Shown: positions 12,653 to 23,604 of the stretch, in pieces
How the letters are laid out: every line of letters begins with the position of its first letter
Numbering within the stretch: the first letter of the stretch is position 1
Assembly: GCA_030407085.1 (NCBI GenBank)
Contig: CM059584.1
Coordinates: 104,345,001-104,409,000 of the forward strand
From: Trichopria drosophilae
Taxonomy: Eukaryota; Arthropoda; Insecta; Hymenoptera; Diapriidae
Length of the DNA: 64,000 nucleotides
Reading direction: 5' to 3'
Notes under the pieces: model-generated
What the model was told of the DNA's origin: nothing
Database searches by the model: none
The model's input: only the letters and a program-made list of their open reading frames with translations
Made by a program: the position numbers and the translations under genes

Positions 12653-14552
12653 CAGGGTGAGGTTGAAGTTGAACCACTTTTAATTGAGAGTGCCATACAT
12701 AGATATGGAATTTTTTAGCTCGAATTCATACTGTACATTCGACTCCACGTCTTTATTTCACGTGGCAACTAGTCACACCACAAAATAGAACACGACAAAA
12801 TATCACATGGACAAATAACCATAATCAAAAATATTACTGCGACAAAAAACCATAAAAAATTGAACATTACACACGGAAATTCATGTCAGTCTTTTGTCAC
12901 CAGGACGTTTTGGCCCTGCCGTTTTGGCTCCGCCGTTTTGGTGCCGCAGTCTATTTGACCCTGGTTTTTGTCGCGAGTTTTATTTCAGATCAAAATTTGT
13001 ATAGTGAAATAGGGGAAGCGGAGAAATGATAACGTCATGAAAATAACCTAACCTAACCAGTCAGAACTCCGCTTATTCCTAATAATGCATAAATGAATAT
13101 CGCTGCACAGGGACATTTTTAAACGTGTAGTATTTTATCGATGTGATATTTTATCATTGTGATAATTTGACGTGTGATCATTTGTCCGTGAAATAAAGAC
13201 GTGATACCGTAAATTCATACGAATGTAACATGCCTAAAATAAAAATATTTTATAAGGCCCTTTTAACAAAAATTGCGATAAATTATCAAAAAACGTTAAC
13301 GTAAATGTAACTTTTGTATACATCATTTTTCACATAACCTCCAAATTTTCGAGATAAACAAATGAAAACGTTTTTTCATTTTTAATTTTTCTCGCGCAAA
13401 CAAACTATTTTTTTATCAAAATTGAAAGAAACTTGCTTTTTCATGTCTCAAATGAGGTATAATTTTTTCAAATAAAAATATTAATTTTTAGATGTTATAT
13501 TGAAATAAAAACGTTTTTGTATTGGATTTTGTTCATTGTATTGTATGTTTTTCGATGGTGATAAACAAAATTGACGCCACTTGAAAAAACTTGCCACAAT
13601 TGGAAAAAACTGAGAAAATGAATTTTCAAAAATTAATTCCTTTTTGTTTATATATATGACCACGAAAAAGACTATTGCAGGCGGTCCCAAAAGGGGCTAC
13701 AATAATTATCAGGCGATAGAATCCGTACAATATGACTTCAAGAAAGTTTGAGAGAAATATAAAGTGAAAAAAAAATCACCCACAATATCCTTGCCGATTA
13801 CTTAAAATAGTCGGTGAATTTAACGGATTAAATGTTTAGAAAAAATATAATTGTTAAAATAATCAATTCAATTTATGTATTATGTATGATGTATCTATAA
13901 ATGTACAAAATTTAATGTAAATACAGTAAATTTACTATAAGTTTTAATAAATAATAGCAAATTTTAAGAAATAATTGCGAAAATTATTTTTTAAAAATAC
14001 GTTTTTTCGGTTTGTTGAAATTGGGACAAAATGTTGCAAATAGCGTTAATTTTTTTTATGACCATCTAAAAATAGATATTTCAACGAACAAAATCCAATA
14101 CAAAGTTTAAAGTGAGAATATGCGGTTGAAGTTAGATGTAATTTTTCGTTTATAATTCAATATGACATCTAAAAATTATACCTTATTTGGGACATGAAAA
14201 GGCAAGTTTCCTCCAAATTTTGTGAAATAATATTTTATTTTACGCGAGAAAAAAATTAAAAACGAAAAAACCTTCTTCTCTATTTACCTCGAAAATTTGG
14301 AGGTTATGCGAAAAATGATCTATACAAAAGTTGTAGATCTTTTTAATATCTACAAATTGTCCACAAAAAATGTTTGGATTGGAGGTAAAAATTCTATGGT
14401 TTTTGATACTTTATTGTGATTTTTTTAAAAAGGGCCAGATAAAATATTTTGATTTTAGGCATGTTGCATTCGTAAGATTGATATTATCAATTCTAACTAG
14501 AAAATTCCATTTGTATGACACTCGCAATTAAAAGTGGTTCAGCCTCACCGTG
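12653..14552. mobile_element. Large fold-back/TIR element with a nested insertion
   Basis: The left terminus CAGGGTGAGG (12653) and right terminus CCTCACCGTG (ending 14552) are inverted and continue as matching arms. Paired blocks include GAACCACTTTTAATTG near 12670 with its complement near 14525, AACATGCCTAAAAT at 13227 with its complement at 14453, CATAACCTCCAAATTTTCGA at 13333 with its complement near 14295, and TATTGGATTTTGTTC at 13520 with its complement near 14090. The arms converge to a spacer at about 13641-13979. The left arm is interrupted by the separate element at 12732-13211; without it the arms are of similar length. No transposase was seen. Ends starting CAGGGTGAG occur in several insect DNA transposon groups, so I leave the superfamily open. 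No convincing target duplication was seen. Confidence 0.85.
12732..13211. mobile_element. Nested TIR element with 9-bp target duplication
   Basis: It is inserted in the left arm of the larger palindrome: AATTCATAC stands on both sides (12723-12731 and 13212-13220), while the uninterrupted partner arm has the site only once in diverged form. The ends are inverted around CACGTCTTTATTTCACG (left about 12745, right about 13188-13204). Inside the ends are runs of degenerate short phrases (ACAAAATATCACATGGACAA on the left, its complement on the right) and near 12905-12950 the phrase CCGTTTTGGC repeats. A 9-bp duplication is typical of Mutator-like (MULE) elements, which is a family inference. There is no open frame, so it is non-autonomous. 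Confidence 0.8.
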
Positions 14553-14559
14553 TAATGCG

Positions 14560-15895
14560 ACAATAATATTTGACAATTTCAAATCGCTATGTGTTACGGT
14601 GTAGACTACATATTTACATATTAGGAAATAGTAAAGGAACAATTATTGTCTCGCTTGCAGTGAAAAGAAGTGAAATTAACTCCATTCTGTAAACAACTCG
14701 TTTAACGTTCATGAAATGATACGGTTAACTATTTTTTCACTCTCTGCGAGTATATTTGTTATTATTTATCCCATGAAAATCGCCTTTTAAAATGTCACTA
14801 AAGTTGACGAGATTTGATCATTCACGCCTCAATTACATACAATTGAAAAGTTTTTTCGAAATGTAATTTTCAGTTGACTGAATTATCACGTTACTTGCAT
14901 GGGTTGCCGACATCAAATTCAGTTTTCAAATTAAAGCAACAATAGTATCTCGTACGAGAATTACTCACTCGCGTGTTACATTACATTTCGGCTGCAATGG
15001 ACTTTATTAAAATTTAATTGAATGCATAAAATATGAACGATAAGCAGTTTGAATTATCCAATTAGAGTTGCTGTATTCACGCAGTGTGTTGTTGCATATA
15101 ACGAGTAACTTCTCCGTGATATCATAGAAATCTCTGAGCACTTCCTAAGTACCATCAAGATGTTGAAATGCTGCAATATCGTGATGGTATTGTAGAAATC
15201 TTCCCGTACTGAATAACATTCTATCATAAATATTCGATAGAAAATAATTTAAAATAAAAATCAAATAAAAACTGACTTTATAGATCATTTGGACAATCGC
15301 ATAAAAATAATAAAGTATAGATGACGTGACGAGTCACTGTAGCATCTTTCATAGAAAGCAAAATGTTTTTAGTAAATCCAGATTTTGTTGTCTATAAGGT
15401 TTTTCCGCAAGTGAAAAGTTTTTGTAGAAATAATAATTTCTTAGTAAAAATGGAACAATACTAACGGTGTTGAACTAAAATTATTATATTAGTTGAACAT
15501 ATTGACGTTTCATCTTTCATTTTTAAGTTGTAAGTAAAAACAAAAAAATGACATTAAAATATATTTTACAATTCAGAAAATTCGAAGAAAACCCGAGAAG
15601 TCAGATAAATTTCTCAATTATAATAAAAATTCCTATGATTTATTATAAAACACAAATTTTTCTTACTTTAAAATGTCCATGAACTTGACAAATTAAAAAA
15701 ATGTACTAAAACTTTCTTAAAACTCACTTCGGTATGTTCAAACTGTGTTGTTTAAAACCTAAAAGTATAAAAGTGAATGAAGTAGAAAGTATAAAACAGC
15801 TGAAGTCAAAATGGTTTAAAACCTTGTCTTAATGCGTTATATACTCAACTGACAAAAACCAACTGTATAACCATTAACTAATGAAATTACGCAAA
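14560..15895. other. AT-rich spacer, nothing recognised
   Basis: No supported gene or repeat. Confidence 0.55.
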
Positions 15896-15897
15896 CT

Positions 15898-15956
15898 AGT
15901 TTTTTTATTTGTCGGTTTTTTAGTGCCGTTTTTTTTACTTGTCGGTTTTTTACTAG
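15898..15956. repeat. Array of TTGTCGGTTTTTTA units
   Basis: Three degenerate units (TTTGTCGGTTTTTTAG, TGCCGTTTTTTTTAC, TTGTCGGTTTTTTAC) lie in tandem, the reverse complement of the CCGACA arrays at 11.9 and 28.3 kb. The 82-codon minus frame at 15837-16085 reads across it and is spurious. Confidence 0.6.
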
Positions 15957-15959
15957 CAA

Positions 15960-16700
15960 CGGAAACGTGAATGATAGGTATTGATCGAAATTTAAACAAT
16001 TAATGAACAAATTATAATCAAATTTTAACATTTTATTAACGATAAATAAGTATAGCTGGTTTTTCAAATCGAACATTAGCGGCATATTTTCACACCTAAT
16101 AAAATAAATTTTCGATGTGATACGATTAGAAGTATTATGTTCTGTTGCTAAAATTTTAATGTTGCCATAATCGAAATCGTGACCAGTATAAATTTTGTGA
16201 ATATTTAAACCAGCATAATTAATAGATTTTACAAAAATATTACTTTTATGTTTTTGAATTCGATTTTTCCATCAAAGCAGTCGAAGAAATCAAAAGTCCT
16301 ATTTGCGATAATTTTGTCACATTTGGTGGTTGGTAGCAACAACTCGACAATTTAAATTAATCTCTGCAATCTTATTTCAATAAAGAAACCGGATTACCGA
16401 GAAACTTGTATCTAAAAATCCCAAAGTTGTTAAACTTTTGAAATTCTTGTCGTTTTCAATTTTATTGGCTCCCTTCAAATTTGAATTTTGTTTGTGCTTT
16501 ACCATTTAATCTAAAAAATTAAGCCTGAAAGTCTATTTCTTTGTTGTCCAGTTTTTCTATTTTTACCAGAAATAGCACAAAGCATTAAAATTACTCTGCC
16601 CTACATGATTTTTGTGACGAACATGCCACATGTACTACTATTTCCATTTTCTTTACAGCATAAGAGAATTTATTTTGGATAATCATCGCATCATTTTTTA
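15960..16700. other. AT-rich spacer, nothing recognised
   Basis: No supported feature. Confidence 0.5.
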
Positions 16701-16703
16701 TAT

Positions 16704-17153
16704 ACATTTTTGTAGTGGAAAAGGTGGCGCTTTCAGAATTTTCCTATCATATTGTATTTTCGAGAAAAGTGAGGTTATATGTGTTACATGTGCGTTTCTC
16801 CATATTTCTTTTCCTTCCATCCATATTTCTATATTCCATATTTCTATATTTCTATATTCCATATTTCCATATTTTTATATTTCGAGATTGTTGTGGCAAA
16901 AGAGAATTGATACATTTAACCTTGAGTTTGGTGTCGCAATTTTTTAAAAATTCGTCCGTCACGTTGGTCCTGCCCTTTAGAAATTAAAAAATCTCTAGAA
17001 AATGTGCGTAGAAAAAGTAAATTCTCTCATATTACAAAGTCAATGGAGATATGTGCACAAACCCATATTTTGACAAATTTAACCTAATTTTTCTCAGAAG
17101 TGTGAGATGACAGGAAAATTCTACTAGAGCCATCTTTTTTATCACGAAAAATC
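16704..17153. mobile_element. Fold-back repeat with AAGRTGGC...GAATTTTCCT arms
   Basis: The left arm (16704-16808) and right arm (17041-17153) are inverted, diverged copies. Shared blocks are ATTTTTnGTnnT, AAGnTGGC, AGAATTTTCCTnTCAT, GAGAAAAnTnAGGTTA and TCTCCAT. The enclosed 230 bp include a short tandem repeat at the left. Open frames of 75-105 codons that cross it are repeat-derived or low-complexity. No transposase is present. Confidence 0.7.
16800..16886. repeat. TATTTCTA-type tandem repeat
   Basis: CATATTTCTATATTC and its 8-bp shortened forms are repeated about seven times. It sits at the inner edge of the left fold-back arm and probably arose by slippage there. Confidence 0.7.
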
Positions 17154-17159
17154 CCTTAG

Positions 17160-18290
17160 AACACGATAGGTGGCATTTCATTGGCAGAAAAAGAATTGGA
17201 ATTTGCAGCGCGTTGTTGTTGATTGGAAAGTCGTCCTCGAAATTCAGAAATATTTGCAAAAATGTTGAAACCTATTCAAGGGTGTTCAATTGAAGTTATA
17301 ATGAACGCCATCGGAGTCTATTTTGAAATATATTTATAATTATATTCAGGTTGATCTATAACATTTTCCTTGATCAACAACTTTTTTATATTAACCTATT
17401 TTGGGTCATTTTTACTTGATAAAAAACTAAATATAATAGTTGAATTTGGGACGAAGTAAAGAACTGTTAATAATCTTCAGGTACTAAAAGTTTCAAGTGG
17501 CGGCTCGTAACGTTTTCCATCCAAGATCTCAGCAAACAAATCTAAAAGGAACAATTCGGAATAGCCAACGATGTACTTAAGTTGGAAATGATTCGAATAA
17601 ATTGCATTCGTTCAAGAATAAAACGTCTCTCTTATATAGGTGGAAATTTAATTTTCACAAAGCTGTTGCTAAAGTTTCACTCCAATAAAGTTTCATTACC
17701 GTACTTATGAAAAAGGTTCTCACTAACGATTCTAATTGCTATTTTCTATGAAAGGTCGGAACACGAAAAATGATGCTGTATTACTTCTTAAATAATGCAA
17801 AGGGTCAGATGTTTCGTACAAAAATAAAGTACGATGGCAAAATATTTTAAAGTATCTCAACATATTATGTACAACAATACGATATATTAAAATAGAAAAC
17901 TTTTTTCATACAAAATATTTATCATTTTTTAAAAGTAATAACCAATTGTGTTGCAAAGCAGTATATAAGTATGATAATTGTTGTTAGTAAAATAAAAAAC
18001 CATAAATTCATTTAATTTTGTCTTTGCGTGATTGTAAAGTATGAATTATGTAATTAAAATTTAAGAAATCACTGATTTTACTTGCGTCACTATGTTCACG
18101 ATTGTCATTATCCTAAATTATTGGTCATAACTTTCTGATTTCTTATAAACCATACGTTAAAATTGACAAATTCCTTTTTCAAATGTTTACAATAATTACT
18201 TGCAGAATAAGTTCAAGGGTTTTCTTTTCAATTATCAATGGTGAATGATTGAAAATATTTCATGATTTTCATTGTTTTGATTATTGACCA
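17160..18290. other. AT-rich spacer, nothing recognised
   Basis: No supported feature. Confidence 0.55.
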
Positions 18291-18299
18291 AAAAAAATG

Positions 18300-18370
18300 A
18301 ACTAGCCGAGACTCGAACTCGGGACCTTTCGATTGCCGATCGAATGCTGCGTATACAATCTAAGTTGTAA
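18300..18370 (-). pseudogene. tRNA-derived sequence (3' two thirds of a tRNA fold)
   Basis: Read on the minus strand, a perfect 5-bp T-stem (CCGAG/CTCGG) encloses the 7-nt loop TTCGAGT, the classical B-box core. It is preceded by a 5-nt variable loop and a perfect 5-bp anticodon stem (TTCGA/TCGAA) with 7-nt loop TCGGCAA. The loop has C where U33 is nearly invariant. The D-arm is degenerate and no 5' acceptor strand pairs with CTAGTTC. This fits a dead tRNA gene or, more likely, the head of a tRNA-derived SINE, not a functional tRNA. Confidence 0.6.
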
Positions 18371-18820
18371 AACTTCGTAAAATATTTTCCATCATTCTCC
18401 AATGAAAATTGAATCATTTTTATCGAAAAAAAATGTATAACAATGGATTGTACAAAATTCTCAGATAAAAATATTAAAAAATATTAAAAGAATAGATTGC
18501 GAGTCTATTTTGAGTTCAGTATAAGGCCATGTATATACTAAAATTGTGTGTATTGACACAAGCCTCAAGTTGCAAATAATATGAAAATTCGTTCACAAAG
18601 GCACTAATTAACTAACTTAATTTTCACTTGGGCAAGTAGAATACTTGAATTCTATTTGCATGCATATGAATATCAAAATACACGCAAAATATTATCGAAT
18701 GTATACAAATGTGTGGATATAATTAAGAAAAATTGGTTTTCGAACAAATAACATCATTTAATTAGTTTTGCATTGAATTTTCTGTGAGTCGAACGTGACT
18801 CGAAATAATCCAGGAAACTG
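18371..18820. other. AT-rich spacer
   Basis: Nothing recognised beyond a POU-octamer match (ATTTGCAT near 18655), expected by chance in such DNA. Confidence 0.5.
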
Positions 18821-18824
18821 AATG

Positions 18825-18960
18825 TTGTCACACGCCGCCTGCTTAGTTGCCGTATATTTGACAAAAGCGCCATCATCAGGGGTGCATTCCCAATGAAGCT
18901 GCGGGTGAATCCTTTAGAGGAGCTCGCCGGGGAAATCGCAGATTAAAAATCTTGTTAGAT
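18825..18960. other. GC-richer non-repetitive island
   Basis: Contains CACGCCGCCTGC and GGAGCTCGCCGGGG. No frame of note. Candidate conserved non-coding element. Confidence 0.3.
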
Positions 18961-18964
18961 GAGG

Positions 18965-20030
18965 CATGAACTTTAATTGCATTGTGCTTTAGAATAGTTA
19001 AAAGTTAAAAGTAATTCATAAATCTTCATTGCGTATTTGCTTACAAATTGCACTTCATTTAAAAACAGGATTCTATTATACTAAACTCTAATTAATAATG
19101 GGGAAAGTTAATATTCTGGAATAAATCATACGTTCCGTTGCTGGTTCGTCAGTAAAAAGATGATTCATTCAGATGTTGGGATTTGTTGTTAAATTCGTGG
19201 TTGTTAACTTTAATCATTTATAAATTTCATTTTGAATCTAAACAAATGTTAAAATTTTAGGCAATGTTGACGATAATTCTTAAATTGATTCGGTTTATTT
19301 TATATTTTGGGTAGTTTTAAAATACAAGTACAAACAATTCTTTTTCAAATTTGCAGTTTTAATAATTTAAAAAATCATTCAAGGATCTTCACTTGTGTAC
19401 TTGATCTATATGATCGCTCCTTTAATATATACTGTAACATGTAAGTTAAAAAGTGGCTACTTTGGGGACATTTGTGTAGTTTGCGGACAGTCCCCAAACA
19501 TTTATTGGAGAAACGGATGTTTTAAGGACAATATAGTTTGTTTACACTAATATATATATATATATGTATGGATATAGATAAATGAAGCAAAACATATGTC
19601 AAGTTATGGTTCATTAGTGGTTGGGTTAGGATCGCTATTGCAGGGGGTTTGGGTAGAGAGTCAAAGCATTGTTAGTTTGTGCCATTTTTAAATAAAAAAC
19701 GCCACAAATCGTGTAGTTTTTTAGTTTTCTTGAGTTAAATATTCAAGAATCAATGGTCAGACTTATTTTCATAAGAAGCAATCAAAGCTATAATTTATAA
19801 AAGGAATTTTTTTATATTTTCAAGAAATTAATCGACAAAATGATCTAAATTTACATAATTTTAGACGTCTTCGTGTAACTTCGCGAAACGAATTTGAAAA
19901 GGATCGATTTTCAGGACAACAATTATCCGGGAACTATTCGCGGGAACAATATTCCGAATCCTGGTGGTATACCGTATGTTAAGATGATGTATTAATTTGG
20001 TTATTCAGGACATTTAATTTATTATACTTC
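18965..20030. other. AT-rich spacer with a (TA)n tract
   Basis: A (TA)n tract lies at about 19549-19565. GGGGAC at about 19460 and GTCCCC at about 19490 could form a short stem. Nothing else is supported. Confidence 0.5.
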
Positions 20031-20035
20031 AGAGT

Positions 20036-20272
20036 TTGGATAACATTATCAGTTTATTTTTTCTCTTTGGTCAATCACATTTTTTTCAGTGTGGTACCCG
20101 AATTGGTCTGAATATTTTCAGGATCGATTTCCTTGAGATTGAATTGTCTGACCCTGCCGTTGTAGAAATGGGCCCTCCTATGGATTCAACCTTCTCGAAC
20201 AAAAAACTTATAAGTTGCTTCAGAATAGTACGAAGCGGTGCTGAATATACGAAAATAAAAAGAAAAAAATAA
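20036..20272 (+). other. Candidate exon or relic frame, unknown
   Basis: A 78-codon frame whose middle part (from about 20120) reads ELSDPAVVEMGPPMDSTF with balanced, coding-like composition, ending at a TAA. Two acceptor-like sites (TTTTTTTCAG near 20090, GAATATTTTCAG near 20121) precede it in the same frame. The final residues are lysine-rich and AT-driven. I recognise no domain. It could be a terminal exon, a relic or chance. Confidence 0.25.
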
Positions 20273-20399
20273 TACTTATTATCGAACGCAAAACCTTCCT
20301 TTAATACGAACGATTTTAATATGCATTTTCGAGCAATTTATAAATTCATTTAATTACTATTTATGTTTTACCTCTTCTTAATACTTGACCAATGGATAT

Positions 20400-20705
20400 T
20401 AAGATAGAACTTACGTTCGTTAAGTCCGTAAAGTCATGGAATTATTGTGTTCGTGTTGCTCTCCCTTTTCGCGGAACGAATTTGCGGCATTTCATCTCTA
20501 GTTATCTTGTCTTGTGAATTGTCGTAGAAAACGACAGGTTCCTAATGGGAAAGCAATCCCTTTAGGTTCGTGAGAAAAAAATGCGATGATAACTAACCAC
20601 TCACGTGAAAAAGGAGATCGAGATAACAGCCCCTTCACATTGCTCTCGGATTAAGTTCGCTGATCAGCTGACGCTTTTACCACATCTACGATATGATGTC
20701 TATCG
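20400..20705. other. CpG-rich non-repetitive island
   Basis: About 300 bp with elevated GC and CpG (CTTTTCGCGGAACGAATTTG, GCTGATCAGCTGACGC). No open frame. The palindrome TGATCAGCTGA includes an E-box (CAGCTG). Candidate conserved regulatory DNA; inference from composition only. Confidence 0.35.
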
Positions 20706-21352
20706 CAATGTTCCTTAATCGCATTCGGCGTTACAAATTACGCACATGTTTCGATCTTAAATCCATGCATTACACTTGTAATATTAACAGTTTATTAGAA
20801 AATTAACTTCGTGAACTTGATGGAAACAGTTCCTCTATACTAGTGAAGATTTGTGGGATTTTTATCGGTTTGGTTCGTTCTGCTCGATGCATATTTTATA
20901 GATCCCTATTTTGAAAAAATATAGTCTCCTCTTCTGAGCATTTTCTCGCCAAATTCACTTGGAAGTTTATGGAAAATTCTTGCGGTCGAATTTTCGAGTC
21001 ACATAAAGAAATTTACGAGGGAAATCGATTAAATTTCCCATCGTAGGACGATTTCATATCTGTAGTCCAGGGTTATTGAAAATATTTCTAGGAAAGATAC
21101 TAGTTTCCGTTCATTTATGAAAATGTTGAATATGCAAATTCTATTATAAACTTTTCGTAAATTCTAAATTTGTTATAAAATTTAAAAAATGGATTTCAAT
21201 TTTAAAAATCATTTCGAATTATAATTTTTAATATGAATGAAATCGTTAACGGTCTGTCATTCATTTATCATTAACGACTTTAAAATATTTAAAATAAACA
21301 TTGTAGTGGTATAAATATTTTTACTCTTTTTAGCTCTGGTTGATTCTCTTCA

Positions 21353-21607
21353 ATGATAAAGAAATTAAAAAAACAAATAAGAAGATGGATGTCAATATGT
21401 TTTGGTTTAGAATTTTTTAAATCAGTGTATCAAGAACCCTCTGAATACGAATCTGCAATAAAAAACATGAGTCGGTATGCTAATTTCGATATGACGGGTG
21501 TGGGGATCGCTAATTTGCGCCCGAAGATTTCACTGCAGGGCGCAAAATCGAGTTCTACTCCCGGAGTGTTAAAAAAGCATATTATTAACATCAAGTTGAT
21601 ACAATAG
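21353..21607 (+). other. Candidate exon, unknown 84-codon frame
   Basis: Immediately upstream is a good acceptor-like sequence (TTTTTACTCTTTTTAG). The frame begins MIKKLKKQIRRWMS. Its second half (about 21437-21577) has coding-like composition, reading YESAIKNMSRYANFDMTGVG and then IANLRPKISLQGAKSSSTPG. The overlapping frame is also open for about 29 codons after the acceptor. An internal perfect 9-bp stem (TTTGCGCCC 21514-21522, GGGCGCAAA 21538-21546) lies within it. No family was recognised and there is no supported neighbouring exon. Confidence 0.25.
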
Positions 21608-21609
21608 TA

Positions 21610-23050
21610 GTCTCATGTATTTTGTTGTGCTGAACATGATTTTGATGACAAAAATGGTGGTTCATGAGGTAACTAGGCTTTTACTGATGAAAAAACTAAT
21701 TAAACAGTTTTAAAAAAATGCAGCAGGTGAATTCTACTATGGTCTTCATAGTAGTGTTGACAATGATACCACTAGAATCTCATTGTTTATAAAAAATTGT
21801 TGGTAATTTTGTTTCTTTTTTTTTTTTAATTTGTAAAAGGAATATTTATGGTTTATGGTTATCTATTTTTTTATTTTGTAATTTCATGGAATGCATATGT
21901 TATTTTACAATGCAAATGTAAATGGTAATTTAAATATCTTATAGTACCAAGTTGCAGAAATACACAGAAAATAGGTACTAGTCAAAGGAAAATTGTAGCG
22001 AAGTGGGTATGAATCACCGTAAGTTATAGGTTGTTCTAGTATGCAAAAATTCCACGATCCTTAGCTGGAATGTGACCGAAAATTCCTATTCATCCGGTTG
22101 TACTTGAAAGTGACAACTTGATCAATAGATGCGTATTTATCGTACTTTATTGTATTCAATGTCAACTGTTGACATTTTACTGCAGTGTATATCAAATAAA
22201 TAGTTTTTCTTATTGTTTCTTATTATTGAAATAATTCTTTTATGTCAGTTATTTATGATTTTAATAGTTAACATCCCTTGAATTGATAGCATTAATTTAA
22301 ACAGCAAAGTTTATTCCTATATAAGATGTCCGTTTCGAAAATAGATTGAGAGCCGAGAGAAGTCAAGCTTCGTACATACCAACACACTCCAGCAGGCACA
22401 AATTTCCATACAATAGAAATGTTCTCTAAGCAGATAAACAGATTAAATTGGATGTAATATAATGTACTACAAGCTAGGAATTATTTGACAATTTAGAGAG
22501 AATTCAGGTACAGGCTAATTTACCAAATAATTGAAGTGTTATTAAAGGACTTATTTATTTTAGGAAATAATAATAATGTTATAGTAACTATTCTTAATTA
22601 AATCTTGGCGTGAATGAATAATCGCTTACTTAATTGCCTAAATTATTTGGTATTGTCATATTTAGTTGACACGAATCATTTTCATTTGTATTTACTATTA
22701 TTAATGTGTCAATATACAACCGAAAATTTATAATTTATCCAAAAATCGTTAACTTATAAGTAGTGATTTATTACAAAATAGACATTTTTTTGTCAACCAA
22801 CTATTTTAATATACATGTTACGTCCAAATTGTGTAATATACGTGTAATTTAGGTTTTCAAAAACGACTAAAAAATTAATATTAACGGTCATAAAAATGAT
22901 GTAAAATCATGTATTAATTACTTATTTTATTTCCGATGAGACACGAATCAAGCAAAATCAAATTATAAAAGGACGCAAAGAACAATTACCAATTAAGATA
23001 AATACACTGGTAAGTAAATAGTCAGTAATATAAATTACGTTTCTGTTTCG
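21610..23050. other. AT-rich spacer, nothing recognised
   Basis: No supported feature. Confidence 0.5.
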
Positions 23051-23057
23051 TTGTATT

Positions 23058-23234
23058 TACCTGTGGTCGCTCTCTTTTCCCCCCACCTTGCGGGCTGGGT
23101 CTGCTGTGACGTCACTAACATAACGCGACTGAGGAGAGTGGGAGAAGCCGCGCACCCCTTCATTTGGTAAATATAACGAGACGGGATGGCAAAGTGAGGA
23201 ACCGAGTGGGTAAATATACCGGGACTCTTCTGTA
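23058..23234. mobile_element. GC-rich element with a Tigger-like right end
   Basis: This is a sharp GC-rich block. The right edge CCGGGACTCTTCTG is followed by TA (23233-23234). Its complement, CAGAAGAGTCCCGG, resembles the CAGTAG-CTCC terminus of the MITE at 7695. The left edge at a TA (about 23058-23059) begins CCTGTGGTCGCTCTC and matches the right end poorly, so the element may be truncated or diverged. The 82-codon minus frame here is GC-driven and not a gene. Confidence 0.4.
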
Positions 23235-23339
23235 GAATTAGACTGCGGCAGTGTTATCATTGTTGGAAAACAATGTATGTTAATGAAAAAAAAAACAAAT
23301 TGCAATAATTTCCTAGTTCCCCGAGTACTAACTTTTCAG

Positions 23340-23600
23340 TACTTTTTTTCAAGTACAAATATGATCCGCCATTTTGAATTTCAAACCGGACTCGTAATCA
23401 GCAACCTTACAAATAGAACGAACAATAATTGAAAATACACGTTAACCAAAATTCTTTGCAATTCAATTAGGCAACCAAAAGTGACGTTTTTATTATGCAA
23501 ATTTTACAATAAAAATAAAGCAATAAAATGATTTAAAATGTAATGTGAAGGCTGGAAAACTATGGCGGCGTCGGGGCACAAAGGGTTAACCATATTAATA
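23340..23600 (+). repeat. CCGCCATTTTGAAT family copy
   Basis: ATCCGCCATTTTGAATTTC then GACTCGTAATCAGCAACC at 23366-23406 match the family. The downstream CGGGGCACAAAGGGTTAACC (about 23572-23591) resembles the GGGTTAA end words seen near 50870 and 56425. Confidence 0.6.
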
Positions 23601-23604
23601 TATT

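Noticed and set aside
13043..13058. AACCTAACCTAACC resembles the insect telomere unit (TTAGG)n
   Set aside because: Only two or three units, inside a transposon; chance or transposon sequence.
12653..14552. Reading the 12.65-14.55 kb element as a hAT transposon because one end starts CAGGG
   Set aside because: The 8 bp flanking the two ends do not match and no transposase is visible, so the superfamily stays open.
16630..16987. Plus frames of 105 and 90 codons
   Set aside because: They run through the fold-back arm and the TATTTCTA tandem repeat (I/F/S/Y-rich).
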